A DNA stretch of 64,000 bases from Riptortus pedestris (taxonomy: Eukaryota; Arthropoda; Insecta; Hemiptera; Alydidae). The stretch covers positions 128,118,501-128,182,500 of the forward strand of contig CM032230.1 of assembly GCA_019009955.1 (NCBI GenBank). The letters are read 5' to 3'. Below are positions 34,691 to 45,853 of the stretch, in pieces. Each line of letters starts with the position of its first letter. The first letter of the stretch is position 1. The notes under the pieces are model-generated. The model was not told the origin of the DNA. It was given only the letters and a program-made list of their open reading frames with translations, and made no database searches. The position numbers and the translations under genes are program-made.

Positions 34691-36255
34691 ATACAGGGGG
34701 TGCTCCACGAGAAATTCCCACCCCTTAACGTTATTTATAGGTCTACGTTTCTCCGAGAATCTCAAATCTGAAGTAAATTTTAATTTGAGCTTTTCACTAG
34801 CAATATAAAACCATCTCAGATTTTCTATGTACCTTTTTAGTTGGTATTCTGACGGCTAGAGCAATCACTCCGATCCTTAACAAATATTTCTTTGTTGGTA
34901 TTTAATGAATAATTAAAAAAATAAATAGAGTTTTAAGAGTTTCTACAATATTTGATTTAGTACTAAAACCTCTTTTTTCTACAATTATTAAGTATGTTTA
35001 AGAAACAAACAACAAATTTGAGTTTCCATCTGAAAACAAGGAAGTTACAGTGAAGGTAGATCAAAATTAAACACAGATATGATATATTTTAACAAACGTA
35101 TTATACAGTAACACGTTTGTAAAAATATTATACGAAATGTTCATATAACGCAAAGGTGAAATACAATTTCTCCACAAAGGGTTATTTACTATACTTAATA
35201 TTGGTTATATTACTATGGCTCCAATAACAATGTAAACTATTGTAGATGTCTCATAATAGATTAGTCTGAATGATATAACCGATTAATTCGAGTGAGAGAC
35301 TATAAACTTTCCATAGGAAGCCCTTCACCGAGATCATACAGAAAAAGTTAAGTTAACCATCAAGATTTGTCGTTCTGATAACAACCATTTAACGCGCTTT
35401 TATAGTCTATACACACAAAGAAAAGGAATTGGGTCCGCTTTTACAGGCAGCTTTGGGTACTAAACCTTCTGAGCAGTAACTCAGAAGACACTTAAACCCA
35501 ATGATGTAGCAGTGTAACCCAAGAAGACCTTAGATACATAAAAATGTTGTATGTAGCCCCGACAGTGTACAGAGAGGTGGAAGGGTTTAACCCAATGCAT
35601 ATTTAAGGGGTATTGACGGCTGTCCAGCACCAACTAGCAGGGGCTAACTCCATCGATCCATTTCGACAGAGTCAGCTGATAAGAGATAAGCCCTCTAGGT
35701 GTGTGTGGGTTAATGGGACAGCCTCGTCGCCGACCTCCATTCACATATACAAACCTTTACTTTCAAACCTACAACAGCTCTATATTGTTAACATTTGGCT
35801 CAATTGTCAACTGAGTTGTAATAATAAAATATGTTTAATTTCAGAGGTTTTTCCGAATAGTCCTAAATCGCCCGCAATACCTGTTGTCTCCAGCTCAGAG
35901 TTCTGAGCTATATGAATAAATAATGGTTGAGCTAGATAAATTGTTTAATTTTGTGAAAATTACAAATTTGTGTAAAGAAATGCAAATTACATGTGTTTTT
36001 TTTTTATCCTCGTTATGGTGATATGTATGAGAATATGATTACAATACAAATTTACAAAAATCACAATATTGGCAATTTGTATAAACACAGTTTACTCGCA
36101 GAATGCAAGGTACAAAACGAGAGTTATATATATATTACTGGGCGATTATAAGCTAGTAGTTTTTCGCCCTAAAAGCATATGAAACAAACAAACAACATAG
36201 CTCTGCTGAAGTCAACTTTTAACTTCAAATGATATAAACTAATAAATGTTATTTA
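34691..36255. other. Unassigned DNA with a 97-codon frame
   Basis: The plus-strand frame at 35613-35906 starts MTAVQHQLAGANSIDPFRQS and has no recognisable domain. It lies in a slightly GC-richer patch. Confidence 0.35.
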
Positions 36256-36428
36256 TTCACGACTACTTTGTGCTACTAAGACTAATTGGCACGGGTTATT
36301 TATAGGTTACTACACTTTTATAGCCAGGGTAGGACTAAGAATTTGATTTAATGAGGTCGTCACTTAATTAATTCCTGTTATCCATTTGAGAATCGAACTC
36401 TAGTAGGTTTACCAAGACAGATTAAGAA
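36256..36428 (-). mobile_element. SINE, diverged
   Basis: It shows CTAAGACTAATTGGCACGGG, AGCCAGGGTAGGACTAAG and GAGAATCGAACTC. The outer part of the tRNA-like head is replaced by an A-run. Confidence 0.65.
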
Positions 36429-36785
36429 AAAAAAATTAAACTTTTAACTAAAGAAAATCACTCTTAAAGAAGTAACTTCGAAGTACCTATTTAATATTTA
36501 ATGAACTTGAAAACGTCTATTCTGAATAATGAATAACTTCCTCCGGGGTAGAAATATGGGCAACATTATTATTTTCTCATTAGAATAAGTCTATTATCGT
36601 TTTTATAGAACCATAACATTTAAAGGAAATGAATAAATGTATATTTATTTCTTTACTGAATGCTAATTTCTTGAAATTCTTTCAAAACTGATTAATTTTC
36701 TTAAAAGCCAATCCGAAGTTCTGCTTCGGAAATAAACACGAGAATACTTGAATCGTTATCTAATAAGGACATTTCACAGACGATT
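36429..36785. other. Unassigned AT-rich DNA
   Basis: No gene or repeat end was recognised. Confidence 0.45.
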
Positions 36786-36879
36786 TTAGCAGATTTCCCT
36801 AAAGGGAAATAAGCTATTGAGGTCGTACTCAAAACATGATTTTCGAAATTTTTCTTGAAATGTCTATCGATCCGTTTAA

Positions 36880-36928
<49 letters not shown>

Positions 36929-37391
36929 TGTCTGTTACCGCTGTAGCGGTCGCTATTTTTGTCTTATCGTTACCAAACTTGATATATAATCGTTTTACAC
37001 AAAAAGTCAGATCAAGTTCGTAAACGGCTGAAATCGGACAAGGGGGAGGGGCGGTTTAAAGGGGGAGAATTTTTAAAACTCTTAATATCTCCGTTAATAT
37101 GCGTCGGATCGAAAAATTGTATAGAATCAAGTTTATTGCAAATGTAATGTTCTATAAATGTTGTTATGTACATTTTTTCACTATCTTGATCATTAACCGA
37201 GATATTTGCATTTATTAGTTTTTGGCCCATTCCTACTCGTCACATATATGCTATTATGTTCTGAAATACTTTATTTCTAGCCTAAATACCTAATATTGTT
37301 CTCATTGGACCTTTAGGATTTGAGATAAATGAAAATATGTAGTGCATGTGAGAAATCTGTCTAGTTAACGCAGCCCCTGCGTCATGGACTT
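36786..37391 (+). mobile_element. HINE-like element, B core, complete
   Basis: It has the 5' end TTAGCAGATTTCCCTAAAGG, a TA tract (36882-36927), the core, the B core with AAATACCTAATATTGTTCTC, then GAGAAATCTGTCTAGTTAAC, an intact GCAGCCCCTGC hairpin and CATGGACTT. It directly abuts the next HINE head to tail. Confidence 0.85.
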
Positions 37392-37514
37392 TCAGCAGTT
37401 TTCCCCTAAGGGAAATCAGCTATTGAGGTCGTACTCATGACGCGAATTTCTAAAAATTTCTTCAAATGTCCATCGATCCTACCCAGGAGATGACGAAAAT
37501 GAGGTCCGTTCAAA

Positions 37515-37579
<65 letters not shown>

Positions 37580-37987
37580 CTGTTAACGCTTTATCGGTCG
37601 CAATTTTCGTTTGACCGTTACCAAACTCGATATTTAAACGTTTTATGCTAACATAGAGGTCAAGTTCGTCGGGAGGATTTTCGAAAATTCGAAATATCTC
37701 CGTTACTATACGTTGGATCGAAACATTATATAGAATTAATCTTATTGCAAATTAAATTTACTATAAATAATGTTATATACATTTATTCTGTATCTTGTGT
37801 ATTAACCGAGATATTTGCATTTTTCTGTTTTCAGCTTCTGAGATGAGATCGGCTAACTTGGGGTCTAGTCGTGAGTTTCCGTCAAGAGCTAGTTCGGGCT
37901 GTTCCCGTAACTGTTCTGAAATTTCTCTATTGTAAAGCTTCACGTGGGAAATCTGCTTAGTTTACGCAGCTTCTGCGTGACGGACTT
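37392..37987 (+). mobile_element. HINE-like element, A core, complete
   Basis: It starts TCAGCAGTTTTCCCCTAAGG immediately after the previous element. A TA tract (37516-37576), the core, the A core with GAGATCGGCTAACTTGGGGT, and GGGAAATCTGCTTAGTTTAC follow. Its stem-loop GCAGCTTCTGC is intact and it ends GACGGACTT. Confidence 0.85.
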
Positions 37988-38974
37988 TTTATTTTAAGAG
38001 TCTATATCCACGGACATTTGAGTATTCCCTTTCCAAACACGGGACATGAGTTAAATAAATCTTGTTTTCTGCAATCCCTTTTGGAGAAAAATTACAGTAT
38101 GGCGCGTGAATAAATTGAACCACTTGTAAAAATCCATTTCGACTCATACTCATTGCATGACTTATCCTTTGTGATCTTTTAGCATTTTTAAAATTTCCGG
38201 CAAGAAATGAAGTGCACGCAAGTTAATTATACGGGGCATTATTCTAATACAATTTTATGGCTAAAATACTTCTTAACGTGAAGTCGATATTAATTAATAT
38301 TCAACGCCATAAAGGCGAATACTTCTCGGAATAATTAAGATGTTGCGAAGCCACTATTGTATATTAAATTTTACAAAGCTATAAAACAGCCGGCCATTCT
38401 CGCTTCCACTTTTAGAGACTGATTTTTTTTCGTTTATGTAAAGTTTAAGTAGCATTTCATTTTTTAGGTTATATGTTCATTAGAAGACGATAGCTAAAGA
38501 CGCCAAAGTTTTGAAGTGACTTTCAACAAATATCTAGAGACTAGGTAAATCTCAGGGTGGTAGCAGCTGAAAACTATGATTACTGATTAATGATAAAGAA
38601 ATAATTTCAAAATAGATTATCCAAATTATCGCAACTGTTATTTAAGTGATACATTTCTCTGTTAAATTGCAGTATTTTTGGTACTCTACTCCTTCATTCT
38701 AATATTTTTTTTTTGTCCAAGTTCCACGTTTTCCTAGTATATAAACAGTTTCTAATAAATTAGTTTTAAAGAAAAATGCCGAGAATGAAGATCGTTTATC
38801 TCTCTTTTCATAACATATATTTTACATATAGGTTTCGCTTTTCTTTTTTTTTACTAATATTTTCCCTTTATATTTGTATATCATTATATGTTATTCTTAA
38901 TTAAGTATTAAGGCTAACATATATAGATATAACTTTTGTTATTTTAACTGATATTGGAGCTCAGGATAGCTCCA

Positions 38975-38983
<9 letters not shown>
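37988..38983. other. Unassigned AT-rich DNA
   Basis: No gene or shared repeat was recognised. Confidence 0.45.

Positions 38984-39040
<57 letters not shown>
38984..39040. repeat. (CA)n-(TA)n compound microsatellite
   Basis: About 16 CA units pass into about 12 TA units. It forms the left border of the element at 39041. Confidence 0.95.
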
Positions 39041-40073
39041 CTAGCTAAGGCTTCGCCCGGGAATTCATTTGAGCCGGAATGATGATGGTATTTTTTCGGC
39101 AAGACTTTACTTGGCAAAATATTTTGAAATTTCCCCGTTTCAATGTTTAGGGTTAGTACCCGTGGTTGGTTTGGAATAGAAAATGAAATATCACGAATTT
39201 TTATTTCAGGACTCCCTTATAACCTCCACTCCCGTTATAACCTAAACATTTTTATATAGCTTACAACCATGTAAGAATTAATGCTAATTTATATATTCCG
39301 AGTTTTGTAGGAATCAGTTCAACCGTTGGTGTCCAATAAAATAGTTGACTCCCGCTTTAGCTTTTAGTGTATATCTCGTTTATAATTTGTTATACAACAA
39401 AAGTGAATATAACAAAAGTTTCTCTAAAAACAAAATAAACAACTTTTGTTATGTGAATATTTGCCGAAACCCCAATAGGAAACGAAATATCACTATTTTT
39501 AGTTTCAGGCCTCCCTTATAACCCCCACTCCTGCCCTTCCCTAGAAATGTTTGTATAGCTTATTATAAGGAAGGTGTTAGTGCTAATACACATACCGAGT
39601 TTTATTTAGTTCGGTTGAGTCTTTGTGCCAAATAAAATTGTTGACTCCCGCTATAATTTTTAGCGTATAACGCCTTTATAGTTCGGTATACGAAAAAAGT
39701 GTATATAACAAAAGTTACTTTAAATAACAAAATAAACAACTTTTGTTATATGCATATTTGCCGAAAAACCAATAGGAAACGAAATATCGCTATTTTTAAT
39801 TTCCCCTAAAACCCCCTCTCCTGTTCGTCTCAGAGAATATTAATATAGCCTAAAGTCTAAGTTGGATTAGTAGTAATATACATACCAACTTTCATAAAAT
39901 TCGGTTCAGCCGTTTATGCGTGAAAAAGTAACAAACAAACAAACAAACAAATAAACAAACAAACAAACAAACATACACCAAAGAAACAAAATGCAGTTAT
40001 GGTGTCTATGACATGTGAAACGAACGTTATCGTGAAATTTCGCCAAAAAAATCAATGTACAGACAGAGGTTAC

Positions 40074-40077
<4 letters not shown>
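39041..40077 (+). mobile_element. Microsatellite-bounded element with ~296-bp tandem units
   Basis: It starts CTAGCTAAGGCTTCGCCCGG right after (TA)n and ends CAGACAGAGGTTACAATTTT right before (TA)n. Inside, a unit beginning GTTGACTCCCGCT recurs at 39344 and 39640. ATTCGGTTCAGCCGTTTATG and a CAAA-type run (39928-39975) follow. Elements with this GCTTCGCCCGGG start and TCGGTTCAGCCG...AACAAAC segment are widespread in arthropod genomes. The class is not settled from sequence alone. Confidence 0.6.
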
Positions 40078-40135
<58 letters not shown>

Positions 40136-40486
40136 CTGTTACCACTCTAGCGGTGGCAATTTTTGTTTAATTACTACCATACTCGACATATCACCGTTTC
40201 AAGCAAAACTAAAGATTGTTTAACAGCGGTTGCAAAAACTAAAGTTGATTAAATCAGATTGGGACACGGGGAGTTTAACACAATTGATGCTATAGAAACA
40301 TGCTTTCATTCATATAATTATTGAAGTTATTTTTCCATATTCCAAGTTGTTATATTATGAATTAATTTATTTGAATCCTGAATACAAAATATTATTCTCA
40401 TTGAACTTTTAAGTTTTGAGATAAATGCAAATACGTGCCGCACGTGGGAAATCTGCTTAGTTAACGCAGCCCCTGCGTGACGGACT
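40078..40486 (+). mobile_element. HINE-like element, 3' half joined at TA tract
   Basis: It consists of a TA tract (40078-40131), TTGTCTGTTACCACTCTAGC, a worn core, the B core with TTCTCATTGAACTTTTAAG, then CACGTGGGAAATCTGCTTAG, a hairpin and GACGGACT. The half that should precede the TA tract is absent and is replaced by the element on the left. Confidence 0.8.
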
Positions 40487-40763
40487 CTCCGTTGTTACTC
40501 ACCCCAACAGAAAATGGCCCTATCGATCAGACTGTACTTAATGATTCCCTTCCCCTCCAGAATATTACCCCCCGAGTTAGAATAAGACCTCGCCATAAAA
40601 AGGGGCCATAGCTACTAAAACTACGGTGCCATTAAAATTTATAGTCATTTACATTAACGGCTTCCTTCCACATCGCCCCACTCGGCTGCACCCTTCTCGA
40701 ATCGCACGAAGGCTACAAAATGGCCTATAACACAACTTGTTCCGACAGTAAGATATATCAGAT
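40487..40763. other. Short unassigned stretch
   Basis: It is GC-richer than its neighbours and has no recognised feature. Confidence 0.4.
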
Positions 40764-41121
40764 AAGTCCGTCACGCAGGGGCTGCGTAAACTAAGCAGTT
40801 TTCCGAAATGTTGGAATGACACACTACTGAACCCATCTCAAAATATATTCTGTATTTCCTTAAAACCCGATGAGTTAAAGTGAGCCCAGAATAAATCTTA
40901 ATTGATGAAGTCATTAGACTAATTATTTGCATGCATCCCACAAAACCAAGGTCTATTGAAAACAATATTTCGTATTTATACTTGTAAATAAATATTTCAT
41001 TATACATCCCTTTATTTTTAACGGACGATGACTAAAACTGGTAGTTTACCTACGGCTAAAAACTAAAAAAATGTCAATATCATAAAATAAAATATTAATA
41101 TTGAAGTTAGAGAAAACATAT

Positions 41122-41393
41122 TGTTGCGTGAAAGATTGGCAGAGAAAGAGAGCCGCGTGTTTGATCTAATTAGGGCCATTCTAAGGAGGGCCACCGGCAG
41201 AATCTAATTAAGGCCTTCCAGGAAGTTCTGGACCTTTCCTTGGCTAGGCCCTTCTACAGGTTTATATAAGGGACTCTCACAGTACCCCAGAGTTCCCTCT
41301 CAGTTCAGCAGGAGGGGAACTGTCCGTACCACCTCGCATGGCTTGGCGGCCTGCGCAGTTGACGAGCCGTGGTATGAATATAAAGGGCCTCAG

Positions 41394-41484
<91 letters not shown>

Positions 41485-41875
41485 CAGAGTTCAGTGGTTG
41501 CTCGACGGTCTTCGAGGGATGTTCAGCGCTACAGTGCGACTTAGTGCAGTGCGGTAAAGTGTTGTGCCGTGTCTCTAAGCAACAGTTTAGTGCCGTGTTC
41601 AAGACAGTGCAGTGCCGCGAAGTAAAGGCCAGTGCAGTGCCGTCATTTTATGTAAAGTTCAGTGACCGCGAGTGAATTATTGGACTTTGTAACCTGAAGA
41701 ACAGTGACACTATCAGTGTAATACTGTGAGTAGTAATATTTAATCAAGAGTATTGTGCATTGTGAAAATAAATTGTGCAGTGATAAACTGTGAAACTTGT
41801 GTGTGTTTAATTCTGCAATCCAAAAGAACTCTTATTAACAACGTTTATTAGTGGTTTTGCAATAAAAACGTAACA
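41122..41875 (+). mobile_element. Solo LTR, 754 bp
   Basis: The ends TGTTGCG and CGTAACA form an imperfect 7-bp inverted repeat of the TG...CA type. TTTATATAAGGG (41262) is a plausible TATA box, AATAAA (41767) a poly-A signal, and GTGTGTGTTTAATT a GT-rich element after it. An 87-nt A-tract with a single T lies inside (41396-41482). No internal coding region or second LTR is present, so it is a solo LTR. A clean target duplication is not visible. Confidence 0.75.
41396..41482. repeat. 87-nt poly-A tract inside the LTR
   Basis: It is all A except one T at 41436. On the minus strand it creates a spurious poly-Phe frame. Confidence 0.95.
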
Positions 41876-42034
41876 ATGTATAAAACAAAATTTAGAATGC
41901 AATAAGATTGGTTCCTTAAAAATTTTTGATACACCGTATAGATATTTTGCGTTTTTGTAACTTACTTGTGTGTTGGTTGGTTAGAAGTAAAATTGTATGG
42001 GAGGTTATTTCTTCATATATATTAAAAACTCTTG

Positions 42035-42190
42035 GGTTTCAGAGGGGTGAACTTCGAAAATTTGAAATATCTCCGTTAATATAAGTCTAATCTAAAAATC
42101 ATTACGTAACCGTTTCTGAAAAGTTGTTTTATGAGCTTCTTTTATATATACTTATTCTGAATATTGATTCATAATCGAGAAATTGGAAAT
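42035..42190 (+). mobile_element. HINE-like core fragment
   Basis: GGGTGAACTTCGAAAATTTG, AATATCTCCGTTAATATAAG and a GAATATTGATTCATAATCGA block match the HINE core. It stops where the next HINE begins, at the site homologous to two other nested insertions. Confidence 0.6.
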
Positions 42191-43077
42191 TCAGCAGATT
42201 TCTCCTAAGAAATATCAGCTATTGAGGTTGTACTCATGGGGCGGTTTTCGAAATATTTCCTCAAATGTCCATCGATCCTACATAGGAGATAAAAAATAAA
42301 GGTCCGTTCAAAACTATATATATATATATATATATATGGTGTTGTTATTCTTTGGGAGTTTTGGTCCAATTTTGGTGTTGGTTTAATAGTTTTTAAGTAT
42401 CTTTAGTCTTGCTAAGTAATAATAGAAAAAACACCCCCTTTTACACTCTAGTTTAATAACAATGTGCAATATTATAAAGTAGTACCTGCAATTTTACAGC
42501 CCTGAAGAAGAGACAATAAAAATTCTCGAAATATCGGCATAAACTAAGATTTTTTCACCAACATTGACCAAAACCCCAAAAAGAATAACAGCACCATGTA
42601 TAAATATAGCCTGGTCGAAAACATCAACACAATTATATATATATATATATATATCAAATATGGCTTTCACTGAACTTGTATTTTGTGAAATACATGCAAA
42701 TACTTTAGGTGATCACGTTTTCGTTCTTTTCTCGACAATGTTTATCTGATCTATACCCTACTCAATGTAACGTATAATCGTTTAAGTCAACACTAAAGAT
42801 CATCATTGTTATAGGCGGAAATCGAACCTGGAATAGTGGGGGTATTAGAAAATTCAAAATATCTCTACAATTGGTTTTCTATGCATTATTTTGTAACACA
42901 ATTGTTAAGCCAGTTATTCGTACTTTCTTATATTCTATATACCTTTTGTATCAGCCTCACTTCTACTCCTGGGTTATTTATGTTTACATAAAGAATATGT
43001 GCTCTGATGAGATAACAAGCGTGCTATATCATCACACGGAAAATCTGCTCAGTTTCGCAGCCTCTGAGTGACGGATT
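42191..43077 (+). mobile_element. HINE-like element, D type, with TIR element in its TA tract
   Basis: It has the 5' end TCAGCAGATTTCTCCTAAGA and CATCGATCCTACATAGGAGA, then a TA tract broken by the element at 42338-42596. A second TA tract (42635-42653) and the D-type core (TCAACACTAAAGATCATCAT) follow. It ends GGAAAATCTGCTCAGTTTCG, a weak hairpin and GTGACGGATT. Confidence 0.75.
42338..42596. mobile_element. Short TIR element inserted in TA repeat
   Basis: GGTGTTGTTATTCTTTGGGA at the left end is matched, inverted, by AAAAAGAATAACAGCACC at the right. The ~40-bp arms are 42338-42381 and 42557-42596. It has no coding capacity. The interior holds CTGAAGAAGAGA...TCTCGAAA. TA repeat lies on the left and ATGTAT on the right, so a TA target is possible. 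Confidence 0.65.
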
Positions 43078-43548
43078 TTTTTTTCTTTTTTTTTTGTAAG
43101 AAACTAAGAGAAGTTTAACAAGTTGTGGGTGCGTAGAAGGCAGCCATGATATAGGACTCCCCTCTTGGGGCCCACAAGAAACAACCCAATTTTCTGGGTC
43201 CAGCCCTCAACAGCCTTCTCCATGATAAGTGCCTTCAGCTTCAAGAAATTCCTCCCCCACATCTTTTATTCTCTTTCAAGACTATCATACCGCCATCTGC
43301 TCGTATATTTATCTACCCTTTATACTGTTCTTATTTATTTCGGGGCAGATAATAATATTTTTTACCCATAGAAAATGACAGCTGATTAACAATCATTGAA
43401 AGAGATAAAATTTAACTAGTAATTGGAAGAAGGAAAGAAAGTTCTGTATACTAGGTATTTTTCTTTTTACAGAATTCCTTTCATGAACTAAAATAATATT
43501 AAATAGAGATACAAAACGAAATTGAAGCATATATATATATAAACTTTG
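43078..43548. other. Unassigned DNA
   Basis: Short frames at 43165-43371 (plus) and 43393-43593 (minus) have no recognisable domain. Confidence 0.4.
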
Positions 43549-43710
43549 AGCTTCTACGGCTAATTGGGACGGGTTATCACAGGTTATCAGCATTTTCTAT
43601 CCAGGGCTGGACGAGGATTTTATTTCACGAGTTCGTCTCAAAACTAACTTTTATGTTTACCATGTGAGATTAAGGCCAACTCTTAAACTCAACTGGCTAA
43701 CATGTGCCCC
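43549..43710 (-). mobile_element. SINE with internal deletion
   Basis: GCTAATTGGGACGGGTTATC, a CCAGGGCTGGAC hairpin remnant and CCATGTGAGATTAAGGCCAA are present. The T-arm/B-box segment is deleted, so it should be unable to promote Pol III transcription. Confidence 0.7.
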
Positions 43711-44069
43711 TCTTTTTAAAGCTATAGTTGGGCGTATATGATGTTCTTCTTGAATAATTTATCTATGTGATTATAATTTAATAAAAATATACATATTTCA
43801 TCAGAAAAAAAGGAATACGGAACCCCTGAATTTAGTGACGATGACGTCTCCATTAAATAATTTAAAAGAAATTGGCGTTACATATTAACAGCAGTTTAAT
43901 ACTTCGTTTTTCTTGTATTATAAATGGATAGAATTCCTGTTTTTATTTATTTGTGCTTGGTTAATATTATTTTTATTCTATAATTATGTTTGCGATATTT
44001 GATTTTTATAATATTAAGTAAATTTGGGTTTAAAGGGAAATTAAATTTGATGTGCTGGAAAAAAATAAA
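43711..44069. other. Unassigned AT-rich DNA
   Basis: No feature was recognised. Confidence 0.45.
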
Positions 44070-44909
44070 TTGATATTTATTTTTTTTTATATTTATTTAA
44101 GGTCCACTTTATGCAAAAAAAGTCCGTCACGCAGGGGCTGCGTAAACTAAGCAGATTTCCCTCGGGAAGTTTAGTAATAGATAAATATACATACATACTG
44201 CTAACACAATGACACCGTGAATAAATACAAACGGAAATAAATGTTTCATCCAATTTCAATAACCTGCCGACAGGAAGCGTTAGGTTAGAAATGTAAACAA
44301 ACGGGCCGGGCCGCCTCACAACGGAAAGAAAAACAATTACTGAAATATATCAGAATATAACACATTATTTTATTGAGAACTATTTACTATATCTAGTACT
44401 GTAATTAATAATGAGTCAGAATAATTGTTATCTCAATCAATAAAATTTTAGTAGTCCAAAACTTTAAGATGGGGGGGGGTCACCACGGCATATTTGCATG
44501 TATCTCGTATAATAAAGGTCTCTTGAATACAATTTTTGGTATTTAAACTTCCAATAATGTGATTTATTATGTAGCAGAGTATTGTTTACGTAACATGAGT
44601 AGAAGTGGAGGTTTGCTAAAAACTGAAAAATGCAAATATCGCTCGGTTAATATTCAAGATAGAGAATAAACGTATATGACAATATTTATAGTAAATTTAA
44701 TTTGCAATATGATTTGTTATATACAATTTTTCGATCCGATGCATAATAACGGAGATATTTGGAATTTTCGAAAATCCCCCCTCTAAACCCCCCTCCCTCT
44801 GGTCCGATTTCAGCCATTAACGAACTTGATCTGTCTTTTTACATAAAACGGTTAAATATCGAGTTTCGTAACGATTAAACAAAAATTGCGACCGCTAGAG
44901 CGGTAACAG

Positions 44910-44967
<58 letters not shown>

Positions 44968-45277
44968 TTTTGAACGGACTTCATTTTCGTCATCTACTAG
45001 GTAGGATCGATGGACATTTGAAGAAAAATTTCGAAAATTCCGTCATGAGTACAACCTCAATAGCTGATTTCCCTGAAGGGAAATCTGCTAAAAGGCTAAT
45101 TGGGACGGGTTATCTACAGGTTACCACTATTTTCTATCCTGGATAGGACGAGTTGTTACTTAATGAATTCCCTCACTAAATAATTTTTTATGCCCAGGCG
45201 AGAATCTAACTCGCCATTCTAGGTTTACCTTGTGAGATTAATGTCAATGCTTTAACTCTCATGGCTAACATGAGCCC
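44070..45277 (-). mobile_element. SINE split by a complete HINE
   Basis: The SINE tail (44070-44119, TTAAGGTCCACTTTATGCAA) and body (45092-45277, GGCTAATTGGGACGGGTTAT to CATGAGCCCC) are the two parts of one minus-strand SINE. Uninterrupted copies read TTGCAACTAAGGCTAATTGG across this join. The HINE therefore inserted at an AA/TT dinucleotide. Confidence 0.85.
44120..45091 (-). mobile_element. HINE-like element, C core, best complete copy
   Basis: About 972 bp. On the element strand it runs TTAGCAGATTTCCCTTCAGG, TGAGGTTGTACTCATGACGG, CATCGATCCTACC, a TA tract (44913-44965), TCTGTTACCGCTCTAGCGGT, GAAATCGGACCAGAGGGAGG and AATATCTCCGTTATTATGCA. The C core follows (CTAACGCTTCCTGTCGGCAG), then GGGAAATCTGCTTAGTTTAC, the ACGCAG-CCC-CTGCGT hairpin and GACGGACTT. 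No protein is encoded, so it must depend on an autonomous Helentron elsewhere if it is mobile. Confidence 0.9.
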
Positions 45278-45785
45278 CAAGATTTATTAAACAAAGGCCT
45301 TAAGTGGCACCATCTTTCATTATTTCAGGTATTATTCTCTTAGTAATGTACTCTAGTCATTTGGTCTTAATAATCTTATCGTCCTAAGCCGAATGATTCT
45401 CTTTGTCGGGAACGTCAAGGAAAGCGTTCTTCCGGTGAAATCAAAGCGTTTCTTTTCCCATGAGAGACAGCCCCATCGACAATTGGTCACCTTTTGCCGT
45501 TTGACAAATACGGCCTTTTGAAGCGTCTCAATTTCCACCGACGACTCGAAGGCTGCTCTAAAGACGGGAAAGCATGGATAAAACGATAAGAGGAACGGAG
45601 CCAGGGAATACCCACTGGGAGCTGTTTGGGTTCACCGTTAATATGCACCGTGACGTACCGATTTATATGCCTCTCTCGTGAATAAACAACGCTTTCTGTC
45701 CATACAACCACCGTCTGGAGTTGTTTGTTATCAGTCAACTAATCGTACCGAATCGAGAAAATATCTCCCAAGGAATTTCCTTGAA
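45278..45785. other. Unassigned; GC-richer patch
   Basis: Minus-strand frames of 61 (45353-45538) and 83 (45487-45738) codons overlap in different phases and show no domain. It may be unique host DNA. Confidence 0.35.
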
Positions 45786-45853
45786 GTTGTTTTACGAGGT
45801 ACAGTTATACACTTTTATTCTGAATCTTGAATATTAACCGAGATATTTCCATT

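Larger units (their letters stand above)
40764..41955 (-). mobile_element. HINE-like element split by a solo LTR
   Basis: The 3' terminus AAGTCCGTCACGCAGGGGCT and worn core (to 41121) continue after the LTR as ATGTATAAAACAAAATTTAG and GCAATAAGATTGGTTCC (41876-41955). This matches GAGAAAACATGTATACAA in an uninterrupted copy at 32980. The 5' half is missing. Confidence 0.75.

Noticed and set aside
39906..40223. Frames with Ile-Tyr runs here and at 12193, 31713, 34016, 36701, 37466 and 51395
   Set aside because: The Ile-Tyr runs are translated TA microsatellites inside HINE-like elements and are not proteins.
41390..41602. 70-codon minus-strand frame with a poly-Phe stretch
   Set aside because: It is the complement of the poly-A tract inside the LTR.
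44120..45091. Classification as a TIR DNA transposon or MITE
   Set aside because: The inverted repeats are subterminal and asymmetric, a hairpin lies outside only the 3' one, and no target duplication is seen at two rejoined empty sites. A Helentron-like element fits better.
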